Source: CANNDT01 sp945876205 (GTDB lineage Bacteria > Acidobacteriota > Vicinamibacteria > Vicinamibacterales > UBA2999). From it: 18,280 bases of DNA. The notes under the pieces were generated by a model. It ran no database searches, had not been told where the DNA came from, and worked only from the letters and a program-made list of their open reading frames with translations. The position numbers and the translations under genes are program-made. The stretch spans positions 1-18,280 of the forward strand of contig CANNDT010000090.1 in NCBI GenBank assembly GCA_947503365.1. Reading direction: 5' to 3'. This document shows positions 8,119 through 15,303 of the stretch, piece by piece; position 1 is the first letter of the stretch; each line of letters opens with the position of its first letter.

Positions 8119-10740
8119 ATGTCTGACGTACTGGAGACACATCCGATCACCCTGCCGGAGAAGCCAGCGCTCGAGGGGCTCGAGGAGAAGTGGAACGCGC
8201 GCTGGGAGGCCCAGGGCACGTACCGGTTCGACCGCACTCACACCCGCGAACAGGTCTACTCGATCGATACGCCGCCGCCGACCGTCAGCGGATCGCTGCA
8301 CGTCGGGCACGCCTTTTCCTACACGCACACCGACCTTATCGCCCGGTTTCAGCGGATGCGCGGCAAGGCCGTCTTCTACCCGATGGGGTGGGACGACAAC
8401 GGCCTGCCGACCGAGCGCCGCGTGCAGAACTACTACGGCGTTCGCTGCGATCCCTCGCTCCCGTACGACCCGCACTTCCAGCCGCCGGACAAGCCAGGCA
8501 AGCAGGCGATTTCCGTTTCGCGCCCCAACTTCATCGAGCTGTGCAACCGCCTGACGGCCGAAGACGAAAAGGCCTTCGAAGGTCTGTGGCGCCATCTCGG
8601 GCTGTCGGTCGACTGGTCGATGACCTACGCGACCATCTCCAAGCGGGCGCAGCGCATTTCGCAGGCGTCATTCCTGCGCGCGCTGACACGCGGCATGGCG
8701 TATCAGCTCGAAGCGCCGACGCTGTGGGATGTCGACTTCCGCACGGCCGTGGCGCAAGCGGAGCTCGAAGATCGCGAGCAGCCGGGTGCCTACCACCGCA
8801 TCCGCTTCGCGCGCCCAGGCGGCGACGCTGTCGAAATCGAGACGACACGGCCGGAGCTGATTCCCGCGTGCGTGGCTCTCGTGGCGCACCCCGACGACGA
8901 GCGGTACGGGCCGCTCTTTGGCACCGACGTCATCTCGCCGCTCTTTGGCATGCCGGTGCCGGTGCTCGCGCACACGCTCGCCGATCCTGAAAAGGGCAGC
9001 GGCATGGCGATGATCTGCACGTTTGGCGATCTCACGGACGTGATCTGGTGGCGGGAGCTCGCGCTGCCCGTGCGCGCGGTCATCATGCCCAACGGTGCGT
9101 TTCGAACGGTGACGTGGGGCGACAAGGGCTGGGAGTCACGCGACGCGTCGCGCGCCCAGCAGGCCTACGACCAGCTCGCGAATCTCTCCGCCTCGAAAGC
9201 CCGCACCCGCATCGTCGAGATGCTTCGCGAATCAGGCGATATGATTGGCGAGCCCCGGCCGATCACGCATCCGGTGAAGTTCTACGAGAAGGGCGACCGC
9301 CCGCTCGAGATCATCACCAGCCGCCAGTGGTTCATGAAGACGATGGAGTTCCGCGATGCGTTGATCGCGCGTGGGCACGAGCTGAAGTGGCACCCCGAGT
9401 ACATGCGGCACCGCTACGAGAACTGGGTGAATGGACTGGTGGGCGACTGGTGCATCAGCCGGCAGCGGTTCTTCGGCGTGCCCTTTCCGGTGTGGTATCC
9501 GGTGCGTGCCGACGGCAGCGTGGATCACGACCGTCCGTTGGTGCCAGAGGAGTCGGAGCTGCCGATTGATCCTTCCATCGACGTGCCGAAGGGCTATACG
9601 GCGGAGCAGCGGGATGTGCCGAACGGCTTCGCCGGCGATCGCGACGTGATGGACACCTGGGCGACCTCATCGCTCACGCCACAGATCGCCGGCGGCTGGC
9701 TCGAGGATCCCGATCTGTTCGCCCGCGTGTTCCCGATGGACCTGCGGCCGCAGGCCCACGACATCATCCGAACCTGGCTGTTCACGACCGTCCTGCGCGC
9801 GCACCTCGAGCACGGGACGCTGCCGTGGGCGAATGCGGCGTTGTCAGGATTCATCACCGATCCCGACCGCAAGAAGATGTCGAAGTCGAAAGGCAACGTC
9901 GTCACGCCGATGGGCCTGCTGCAGGAGCACGGATCGGACGGCGTGCGCTACTGGGCGGCGTCTGCCCGGCCGGGCGCCGACACGGTGTTCGAGCCCGGCC
10001 AGATGAAGGTCGGACGTCGACTCGCCATCAAGATTCTCAACGCCGCGCGGTTTGCGCTGATGCAGGCCGAGCCGCGTGGACCGATCGTGGAGCCGCTCGA
10101 CCGCGGGATGCTGACGAGCCTCTCGGTGCTGGTGACGGACACGACCAAGGACCTCGAGGCCTACGACTACTCGCGCGCGCTGGAAAAGACCGAGCGATTC
10201 TTCTGGTCGTTCTGCGATGACTATCTCGAGCTGGTCAAGGGTCGTCGATACGGCGACTTCACGCCCGAAGGGGCGGCGTCCGCCAATAGCGCCATGCTCG
10301 TGGCGCTCTCGACGATGCTGAGGCTGTTTGCGCCGTTCCTGCCGTTTGTCACCGAGGAAGTGTGGTCGTGGTGGCGTCCGGGCTCGATCCATACGGCAAC
10401 GTGGCCGACGGCCGATGAGATCGTCGCGTCGATTGGCGGCGCCGATGCCGCTGCAGCGATGGTGGCGCTGCAGACCCAGCAGGCGCTCGGGGAAATCCGT
10501 CGCGTCAAAGCGATCGACAAGCGGGCGACGAAGGCGGTCATCGAGCACGCGGTGCTGCCTGAGAAGTTCGAAGGGCTGGCGCCTGCGGCCAACGACCTTC
10601 GCGCGGCCGCACACATCCGCGCGCTCGAATTTGGCGAGGTCGAGGAGCCAAAGCTGATCTTCGCCGAGGAACCGGCGGCGGCCGACCGGGGCCCCCAGCG
10701 CGCAAACCTGCGCGATGGGGCGGAGGAGCCGCGCGCATGA
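8119..10740 (+). CDS. valS: Valine--tRNA ligase (archaeal/actinobacterial type)
   Basis: An 873-residue class I aminoacyl-tRNA synthetase that charges tRNA-Val. The HIGH motif is His61-Val-Gly-His64 in SGSLHVGHAF and the KMSKS motif is 586-590 in DRKKMSKSKGN. The editing domain carries T-T-R-P-E at 242-246. After the first motif it reads MGWDDNGLPTERRVQNYYG, the form found in archaeal, rickettsial and actinobacterial ValRS, and not the T-D-H-A-G-I-A-T-Q of most bacteria. The C-terminal coiled-coil arm of ordinary bacterial ValRS also seems absent; the last 30 residues are an Ala/Glu/Arg-rich tail. IleRS is excluded by these motifs. The ATG at 8119 lies 12 bases after the previous stop with no Shine-Dalgarno site. 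The stop overlaps the nadC start (ATGA). Confidence 0.95.
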   Translation: MSDVLETHPITLPEKPALEGLEEKWNARWEAQGTYRFDRTHTREQVYSIDTPPPTVSGSLHVGHAFSYTHTDLIARFQRMRGKAVFYPMGWDDNGLPTERRVQNYYGVRCDPSLPYDPHFQPPDKPGKQAISVSRPNFIELCNRLTAEDEKAFEGLWRHLGLSVDWSMTYATISKRAQRISQASFLRALTRGMAYQLEAPTLWDVDFRTAVAQAELEDREQPGAYHRIRFARPGGDAVEIETTRPELIPACVALVAHPDDERYGPLFGTDVISPLFGMPVPVLAHTLADPEKGSGMAMICTFGDLTDVIWWRELALPVRAVIMPNGAFRTVTWGDKGWESRDASRAQQAYDQLANLSASKARTRIVEMLRESGDMIGEPRPITHPVKFYEKGDRPLEIITSRQWFMKTMEFRDALIARGHELKWHPEYMRHRYENWVNGLVGDWCISRQRFFGVPFPVWYPVRADGSVDHDRPLVPEESELPIDPSIDVPKGYTAEQRDVPNGFAGDRDVMDTWATSSLTPQIAGGWLEDPDLFARVFPMDLRPQAHDIIRTWLFTTVLRAHLEHGTLPWANAALSGFITDPDRKKMSKSKGNVVTPMGLLQEHGSDGVRYWAASARPGADTVFEPGQMKVGRRLAIKILNAARFALMQAEPRGPIVEPLDRGMLTSLSVLVTDTTKDLEAYDYSRALEKTERFFWSFCDDYLELVKGRRYGDFTPEGAASANSAMLVALSTMLRLFAPFLPFVTEEVWSWWRPGSIHTATWPTADEIVASIGGADAAAAMVALQTQQALGEIRRVKAIDKRATKAVIEHAVLPEKFEGLAPAANDLRAAAHIRALEFGEVEEPKLIFAEEPAAADRGPQRANLRDGAEEPRA
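10722..10728 (+). promoter_or_regulatory. Ribosome binding site (GGAGGAG) for nadC
   Basis: A near-perfect Shine-Dalgarno sequence inside the end of valS, eight bases before the nadC ATG. It fixes the start at 10737 and shows that this organism does use Shine-Dalgarno initiation inside operons. Confidence 0.65.
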
Positions 10741-11591
10741 GGGCGGTGCCATTCGAGCCGCTCGACCCCGGGATGTACCGGGAGCTGGTCCGCCGCGCGC
10801 TCGCCGAAGACTTTGGCTGGGGCGATGTCACGACCGAAACCATCATCGATCGTGACCAGAAGGCGAACGCGATCATCCTCGCCAAGTCACCCTGCGTGCT
10901 GGCCGGACTCGACATCGCGTCCGAGGCATTCCGGCAGCTCGATCCCAGCGTGGCGGTCGTCATGCATTTCAAGGACGGCGATCGCTGCGAGCCGGGCACC
11001 GTCGTGGCCGAGTATCGCGGCCACTCCGCGGGACTTCTGACCGCGGAGCGCACGGCCCTGAACTTTCTTCAGCGGCTCTGCGGCATCGCCACCATCACCC
11101 GCCAGTTCGTCGACGCGGCCGCCGGGCGCATCGTCGTGCTCGATACGAGGAAGACCACGCCCTTGCTGCGCGCGCTCGAGAAGTACGCGGTGCGTGCCGG
11201 CGGGGGCGTGAATCATCGCAGCGGGCTGGACGAAGGGATCCTGATCAAGGACAACCACGTGCGGCTCGCCGGGGGAGTAGTGACGGCGGTCACGCGCATG
11301 CGCAAGGCCAACCGCGAGATGCCGACCGAGGTCGAGGCGCAGTCGCTGGAGCAGGTCGATGAAGCGCTGCAAGCCGGGGCGGAGATCATCCTGCTCGATA
11401 ACCTCTCGACCTCCGACATCATCGAGGCCGTGGGGCGATGCCGCGGCCTCGCCAAAACAGAAATCTCGGGCGGCGTGACGCTCAGCCGCATGCCGGAGCT
11501 CGCCGCCACGGGCGCAGACTTTGTGTCGGTCGGCGCGCTCACTCATTCGGCGCCAGCCGCCGATCTCAGCTTCGAAATTGAACCCGCGTAA
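10737..11591 (+). CDS. nadC: Nicotinate-nucleotide pyrophosphorylase (carboxylating)
   Basis: A 284-residue quinolinate phosphoribosyltransferase. It makes nicotinate mononucleotide from quinolinate and PRPP, the last step in forming the pyridine ring of NAD from aspartate. Visible signatures are E-D-F-G-W-G-D-V-T-T near residue 24, AERTALNFLQRLCGIAT (103-119), LDTRKTTPLLRALEKYAVRA with Arg138-Lys139, GGGVNHRSGL with His160-Arg161, and Lys171 in LIKDNH. The length is normal for the family. The start overlaps the valS stop by four bases and has a strong Shine-Dalgarno site. The TAA at 11589-11591 lies inside the first codons of birA, so the three genes appear to be translated in series. Nothing odd in the sequence. 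Confidence 0.96.
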   Translation: MRAVPFEPLDPGMYRELVRRALAEDFGWGDVTTETIIDRDQKANAIILAKSPCVLAGLDIASEAFRQLDPSVAVVMHFKDGDRCEPGTVVAEYRGHSAGLLTAERTALNFLQRLCGIATITRQFVDAAAGRIVVLDTRKTTPLLRALEKYAVRAGGGVNHRSGLDEGILIKDNHVRLAGGVVTAVTRMRKANREMPTEVEAQSLEQVDEALQAGAEIILLDNLSTSDIIEAVGRCRGLAKTEISGGVTLSRMPELAATGADFVSVGALTHSAPAADLSFEIEPA

Positions 11592-12411
11592 GTCCCCGCC
11601 TGCGCCGCTACCCGAAGAATTCGCTGAGCCGCTGAGGAACGCCAGCGATCGCCTTGGCGTGTTTTCGCACCAGCAGTTCCTGTGGTACTCGACCGTGCCT
11701 TCGACCAACGATCTGGCCGGTGCCCTCGCCGAACGCGGCGCGAGGGAAGGCTGCGCGGTGATCGCCGAGGCGCAGTCGGCGGGCCGGGGCCGTCACGGCC
11801 GGGTGTGGTCGTCACCACCGGGAGCAGGGCTCTACATCTCGACGATCCTCAGGCCTCCCACCCACGCGCTGTCGCTGCTGACGATTGCCGCGGGCGTCGC
11901 CGTGGCTGACGCGATCCAGCGGGCGACCGGGCTCGATTGCCAGCTGAAGTGGCCAAACGACGTCTACGCGGGTGAGCGGAAGCTCGCCGGCCTGCTCGCT
12001 GAAGCGGGCTCGATGGAAGAGGGAGACGACGCCGACGATAGTCCTCGGCTGCGCTACGTTGTCCTCGGCATCGGCATCAACGTGATGCCCGCGGCGCATC
12101 CTGCAGATGTTGCGGCGAGAGCGACGTCGATCGAAGGAGAGCTTGGGCGGGGCATCGACCGCGGGTTGCTGCTGACGGAGCTGCTGGTGAGCCTGTCGGC
12201 CCGATACGAGGAGCTACGCGGAGGCCATCCGCAAGACGTGCTCAGCGCCTGGCGCGCGCGGTCGGCGTCGACGCTCGGGAGAGCGGTCGAGTGGGACGCT
12301 GGCGGTCCGCGCCGAGGCGTGGCCGACGGTATCGGTGACGACGGCGCGCTCCTGATACGGACGGAAGAGGGCCTCGAGAGGGTCATCTCGGGGGAGATCA
12401 GGTGGACCTAG
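11578..12411 (+). CDS. birA: Biotin--[acetyl-CoA-carboxylase] ligase, no repressor domain
   Basis: About 277 residues from the chosen start. The enzyme makes biotinyl-AMP and attaches biotin to the biotin carboxyl carrier protein, and to propionyl-CoA carboxylase where present, which links to the mutase upstream. Numbering from the TTG at 11578, the biotinyl-AMP loop G-R-G-R-H-G-R-V-W is at 69-77, K-W-P-N-D-V-Y at 124-130, and the lysine in R-K-L-A-G-L-L at 135. The entry S-T-V-P-S-T-N-D lies near residue 38. There is no N-terminal helix-turn-helix, so it should not be the biotin repressor type. The start is uncertain: TTG 11578 overlaps nadC by 14 bases, and GTG 11659 is a shorter alternative that still keeps the catalytic domain. 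The stop at 12411 directly precedes a large repeat. Confidence 0.9.
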   Translation: MNPRKSPPAPLPEEFAEPLRNASDRLGVFSHQQFLWYSTVPSTNDLAGALAERGAREGCAVIAEAQSAGRGRHGRVWSSPPGAGLYISTILRPPTHALSLLTIAAGVAVADAIQRATGLDCQLKWPNDVYAGERKLAGLLAEAGSMEEGDDADDSPRLRYVVLGIGINVMPAAHPADVAARATSIEGELGRGIDRGLLLTELLVSLSARYEELRGGHPQDVLSAWRARSASTLGRAVEWDAGGPRRGVADGIGDDGALLIRTEEGLERVISGEIRWT

Positions 12412-12428
12412 ACGGGCAGAAGTTCGAA

Positions 12429-12600
12429 CTTCCTGCTTCCTGGTTCCTGGTTCGTGTTCAGGTTCGGTGCGGGGTTCTGGGTTCGGGGTTCGGAGTTCGG
12501 AGTTCGGAGTTCGACGGCCCACGGAACGAGGAACCTGGAACCGGGCACGGCCAATCCAGAACCGAACCTGAACACGAACCCGGAACCGGGCACCAGGAAG
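12429..12600. repeat. Inverted heptanucleotide-repeat element (GTTCNNG units)
   Basis: The gap between birA and the next gene is built of seven-base units. Units at 12429-12456 read CTTCCTG, CTTCCTG, GTTCCTG, GTTCGTG, and six more run in phase at 12474-12515 (GTTCTGG, GTTCGGG, three GTTCGGA, GTTCGAC). The second half carries the same units on the other strand. A perfect 20-base inverted repeat, GGTTCGTGTTCAGGTTCGGT, pairs 12449-12468 with 12561-12580, so the RNA can form a long hairpin. No gene is supported in this stretch, though open frames run through it because the units lack stops. Confidence 0.85.
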
Positions 12601-12601
12601 C

Positions 12602-13306
12602 GTGAACGACTCCCTCACAGATCCACCAGCCTACTGCCGCGAGATCGAGGCGTACCTCTGTCGCAAGAATGACGGTCACCTCGTGCGGATCGTCGGCCCT
12701 GCGTTCGAGCAGGTCTGCGGGTGGGCGGCGAAGGGCGTGCCGTTGAAGGTGGCGTGCCGCGGGATCGATCGCTACTTCGAGCGTTACTACGCAAAGGGTC
12801 CACGCCGGCGTCCGGTGCGCGTGGAATTCTGCGATGCCGACGTGCTCGACGTGTTCGACGAATGGCGCCGCGCGGTCGGCGTCGCGGCATCGCCAGATGC
12901 CGCAGAGGCGGGCCTTCAGGCCCGCCATGGTTCGTTGCCGGCACATCTCGAGCGCGTGGTCGCTCGCCTGACGACGCTGCGGGCCGGTGATGTCCGCTCG
13001 CTCGACGCGATCATCGATGAGCTGATTCGCGAGCTCGACGCGGCGAGGAGCCGGGCAAAGGGCCTGCGTGGAGACGCGCGTCAGGCATTCGTCGAACGGC
13101 TCCGCGACCTGGACGACCATCTGATCGACGTCGCGCGGGAAGGCTGCAGCGCCGAGACGGTGCAGGAGCTGCGCGTCGAAGCCGATCGCGAGCTGCTGCC
13201 GTTTCGCGCGCGGATGCCGGAGGAGGCCTACGCGCAGTCGCGCAACGCCTGCGTCAACCGTCTCGTGCGCGAACGCCTGCGCCTGCCGGTGATTGCCTTC
13301 GAATGA
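12602..13306 (+). CDS. Unrecognised alpha-helical protein, coupled to the RNA methyltransferase gene
   Basis: A 234-residue soluble protein that I cannot assign. Residues 10-95 form a compact block (I-E-A-Y-L-C-R-K-N-D-G-H-L-V-R-I-V, then G-W-A-A-K-G-V-P-L-K-V-A and I-D-R-Y-F-E-R-Y) that suggests a small helical or winged-helix fold. Residues 110-234 are mostly charged helices. No catalytic motif, membrane segment or signal peptide is visible. Residues 101-107 (A-E-A-G-L-Q-A-R) are encoded by a perfect palindrome of the kind found between genes, which looks inserted in frame at the domain junction. The GTG at 12602 sits right at the end of the heptad element, whose last units supply AGGAAG one base upstream, so this start is uncertain. 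The stop overlaps the next ATG (ATGA), which points to a shared role or coupling. Confidence 0.72.
   Translation: MNDSLTDPPAYCREIEAYLCRKNDGHLVRIVGPAFEQVCGWAAKGVPLKVACRGIDRYFERYYAKGPRRRPVRVEFCDADVLDVFDEWRRAVGVAASPDAAEAGLQARHGSLPAHLERVVARLTTLRAGDVRSLDAIIDELIRELDAARSRAKGLRGDARQAFVERLRDLDDHLIDVAREGCSAETVQELRVEADRELLPFRARMPEEAYAQSRNACVNRLVRERLRLPVIAFE
12907..12926. repeat. REP-like palindrome inside a coding sequence
   Basis: GGCGGGCCT-TC-AGGCCCGCC is nine perfect pairs around a two-base centre. On the other strand the centre reads CCTGAAGG, the same core as the palindromes at 3228 and 6323. It lies in frame in the gene at 12602 and encodes A-G-L-Q-A-R. Confidence 0.6.
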
Positions 13307-14547
13307 TCGAACCGGGATCGATCCTCACGCTCGACGTCGAGAAGCCGGCAGCCGGCGGCCGCATGCTCGCGCGTCACAAGGGGCAGGTGGTGCTGGTCTG
13401 GGGCACGATTCCCGGCGAGCGGATCCAGGCGCGCGTCGAGCGCGCGACCCGCAGCGTGCTCTACGCGGAGACCACCGAGGTCCTCTCGGCGTCGCCCGAT
13501 CGTCGCGACGCGGCACGCGACTGGCGGTGCGGCGGCAACGTCCTCGCGCACGTCGTCTACGAGCGGCAGCTCACGCTGAAGGCCGAGATCATCCAGGACG
13601 CGCTCGGCCGGATCGGCCGCATTCCACTCACGTCGCCGCCGATCGTGATCGGGTCTCCGGAACACGGCTACCGCATGCGCGCGCGGCTGCACGCGCGTGA
13701 TGGGCGCCTCGGTTTCTATCGAGAGGGGACGCACGACCTGTGCTCCGTCGAAGGGACGGGCCAATTGCTCCCCGAGACGGTCGCCTGGCTCGCCGCGGCC
13801 GAAGCGGTGCTGCAGCGCGACAACCTGACCGGTCTGAGCGGCCTCGAATTCGCCGAGAACATCCCAGGCACCGAGCGTGCCACGCGCGTCGAGGTGCACG
13901 ACGGCGCAGACGCGTCGCGCTTCAGCGCGCTGGTCAGCGAGGAGCAGACGGTCACCGACGTCCTCCGCGTCAGGGAAGACGATCCGGCGACGACACTGCG
14001 GCTGCGCCGGAACGTCCGGTCGTTCTTCCAGGGCAACCGGTTTCTGCTCGAGCGGCTCGTGCGCCACGTCGTCGCGCTCGTGCCCGAGGGGCCGGTCGTT
14101 GACCTCTACGCGGGGGTAGGGCTGTTCGGTTTGTCGCTCGCCGCCGCGGGCGCGAAAGACGTGACGCTGGTCGAAGGCGATCCGGCCAGTGGCGCAGACC
14201 TGGTGGCCAACGCCGAGCCGTTCGCCGACCGCGTGCGCGTGCGCCGCGCGAGCGTCGAAGGGTTTCTCGCGGCGGGTCCAGGGCGCGGGACCCGCCTCAC
14301 GACCGACACTTCAGACGCCACATTTGTCGTCGATCCGCCGCGCACGGGAATGTCGAAGGAAGCGCTGGCCGGCATCATTCAACAGCAGCCGGCGCGGATC
14401 GTTTACGTGTCGTGTGACGTGGCGACGCTCGCCCGCGATACGCGGACGCTGCTCGATGCGGGATATCTGCTGGAGGCGTTGACCGGCATCGATCTGTTTC
14501 CCAACACCGCGCACGTCGAAACAGTGGCCGTTCTTACTGTCACGTAG
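13303..14547 (+). CDS. TrmA/RumA-family RNA (uracil-5-)-methyltransferase without Fe-S cysteines
   Basis: A 414-residue S-adenosylmethionine-dependent enzyme expected to make 5-methyluridine in rRNA or tRNA. Residues 1-60 look like a TRAM RNA-binding domain. The SAM loop is V-V-D-L-Y-A-G-V-G-L-F (265-275). Asp344 lies in V-D-P-P-R-T-G-M, the nucleophile Cys371 in Y-V-S-C-D-V-A-T-L-A-R-D, and the catalytic base Glu406 in N-T-A-H-V-E-T-V. RlmD-type enzymes bind a 4Fe-4S cluster through four cysteines. Here the region reads A-R-D-W-R-C76-G-G-N, with one cysteine of the expected three, and the later one is also absent from S-V-E-G-T-G, so the cluster is probably lost. Cluster-free members are known. 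The target, U54 of tRNA or an rRNA site, cannot be told from sequence. Start overlaps the upstream stop. Confidence 0.9.
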   Translation: MIEPGSILTLDVEKPAAGGRMLARHKGQVVLVWGTIPGERIQARVERATRSVLYAETTEVLSASPDRRDAARDWRCGGNVLAHVVYERQLTLKAEIIQDALGRIGRIPLTSPPIVIGSPEHGYRMRARLHARDGRLGFYREGTHDLCSVEGTGQLLPETVAWLAAAEAVLQRDNLTGLSGLEFAENIPGTERATRVEVHDGADASRFSALVSEEQTVTDVLRVREDDPATTLRLRRNVRSFFQGNRFLLERLVRHVVALVPEGPVVDLYAGVGLFGLSLAAAGAKDVTLVEGDPASGADLVANAEPFADRVRVRRASVEGFLAAGPGRGTRLTTDTSDATFVVDPPRTGMSKEALAGIIQQQPARIVYVSCDVATLARDTRTLLDAGYLLEALTGIDLFPNTAHVETVAVLTVT

Positions 14548-14612
14548 CCACAGAGGCACAGAGACTCAGAGATATTCTGGCCTGTCTCTGTGACTCCGTG
14601 TCTCTGTGGCTC
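14546..14612. repeat. Inverted octanucleotide-repeat element (CACAGAGN units)
   Basis: Arms 14546-14572 and 14586-14612 are inverted copies that match at about 23 of 27 positions. Each arm is three eight-base units of the type CACAGAGN. The loop between is 13 bases. The element fills the gap between two convergent genes and overlaps the methyltransferase stop codon by two bases. It is positioned to end transcription from both sides. Confidence 0.82.
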
Positions 14613-14616
14613 GCGA

Positions 14617-15303
14617 TCAGCGGGTACTCGCGGCGATGAATCCTTCGAACAGCGGACGGAATTCTCCGGTCCGGTAGAAGTTCTCCGGGTGCCACTGCAC
14701 GCCCAGGCAGAAGCGCCGCGACGGATCTTCGATCGCTTCGATGACGCCGTCTGGCGCGGTGGCGGTCGAGACGAGACCCTCGCCGAGTGTCTTGACCGCC
14801 TGGTGGTGCCGGCTGTTGACGGCGCATTCCTCTGAGGCGTTCTCGGTGCGCGTCTTCATCAACCGCTCGAGCAAGCTGTTCGGCGCCATCCAGATGTCGT
14901 GGGCGATCGCGAATCGCGGCTCCTTGATGACATGTTCGATGTCGCCGGCGACTTCGTCGGGGATGTCCTGCACCAGCGTGCCGCCGCGCGCGACGTTGAG
15001 GACCTGGATGCCGCGGCAGATCGCGAAGAGCGGCAGGTCGGCGTCGATCGCGCGCCGTACCAGCTCGATCTCGTAGTCATCGCGGCCGGCCTCCGCCGGA
15101 TCGAACGCCGCGTGCGCGGCGGCGCCGTAGATCGTCGGCAGCACGTCTCCGCCGCCGGTCAGCAGCAGGCCGTCCACCGATCGGACGACGTCCTCCGGAC
15201 GATCGACGGTCCAGTCGAGCACGCGCGGCTCGCCGCCGGCGCGGCGCACGGACTCTTCGTAATCGTGAAGCTTGCTGCTCGGGGCAATTCCTATGATCGG
15301 CAT
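14617..15303 (-). CDS. Class I glutamine amidotransferase-like hydrolase (peptidase C26, PuuD-like)
   Basis: A 228-residue protein of the gamma-glutamyl hydrolase / gamma-glutamyl-GABA hydrolase family. The nucleophile is Cys96 in L-F-A-I-C-R-G-I-Q-V-L-N-V, with His205 and Glu207 in G-V-Q-W-H-P-E. The oxyanion strand is L-L-L-T-G-G-G-D-V-L-P (46-56), and N-S-R-H-H-Q-A-V is at 163-170, both typical of C26 peptidases. Such enzymes cut gamma-glutamyl amide bonds, for example in putrescine breakdown or in cell-wall and folate metabolism; no other putrescine gene is near, so the substrate is open. The ATG at 15303 is directly next to the argS stop, with AAGGA in the end of argS as ribosome site, so the two are coupled. 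Confidence 0.88.
   Translation of the reverse strand: MPIIGIAPSSKLHDYEESVRRAGGEPRVLDWTVDRPEDVVRSVDGLLLTGGGDVLPTIYGAAAHAAFDPAEAGRDDYEIELVRRAIDADLPLFAICRGIQVLNVARGGTLVQDIPDEVAGDIEHVIKEPRFAIAHDIWMAPNSLLERLMKTRTENASEECAVNSRHHQAVKTLGEGLVSTATAPDGVIEAIEDPSRRFCLGVQWHPENFYRTGEFRPLFEGFIAASTR

Noticed and set aside
8119..10740. Isoleucyl-tRNA synthetase
   Set aside because: The D-D-N-G-L-P-T-E-R-R-V-Q-N-Y-Y-G stretch and overall layout match ValRS of the archaeal type.
12429..12600. CRISPR-like array
   Set aside because: Units are seven bases, contiguous and inverted, with no spacers and no cas genes nearby.
12402..12672. Several small open frames through the heptad-repeat gap
   Set aside because: They arise because seven-base units without stops stay open in several frames; the peptides are simple repeats, and birA and the gene at 12602 bound the gap.
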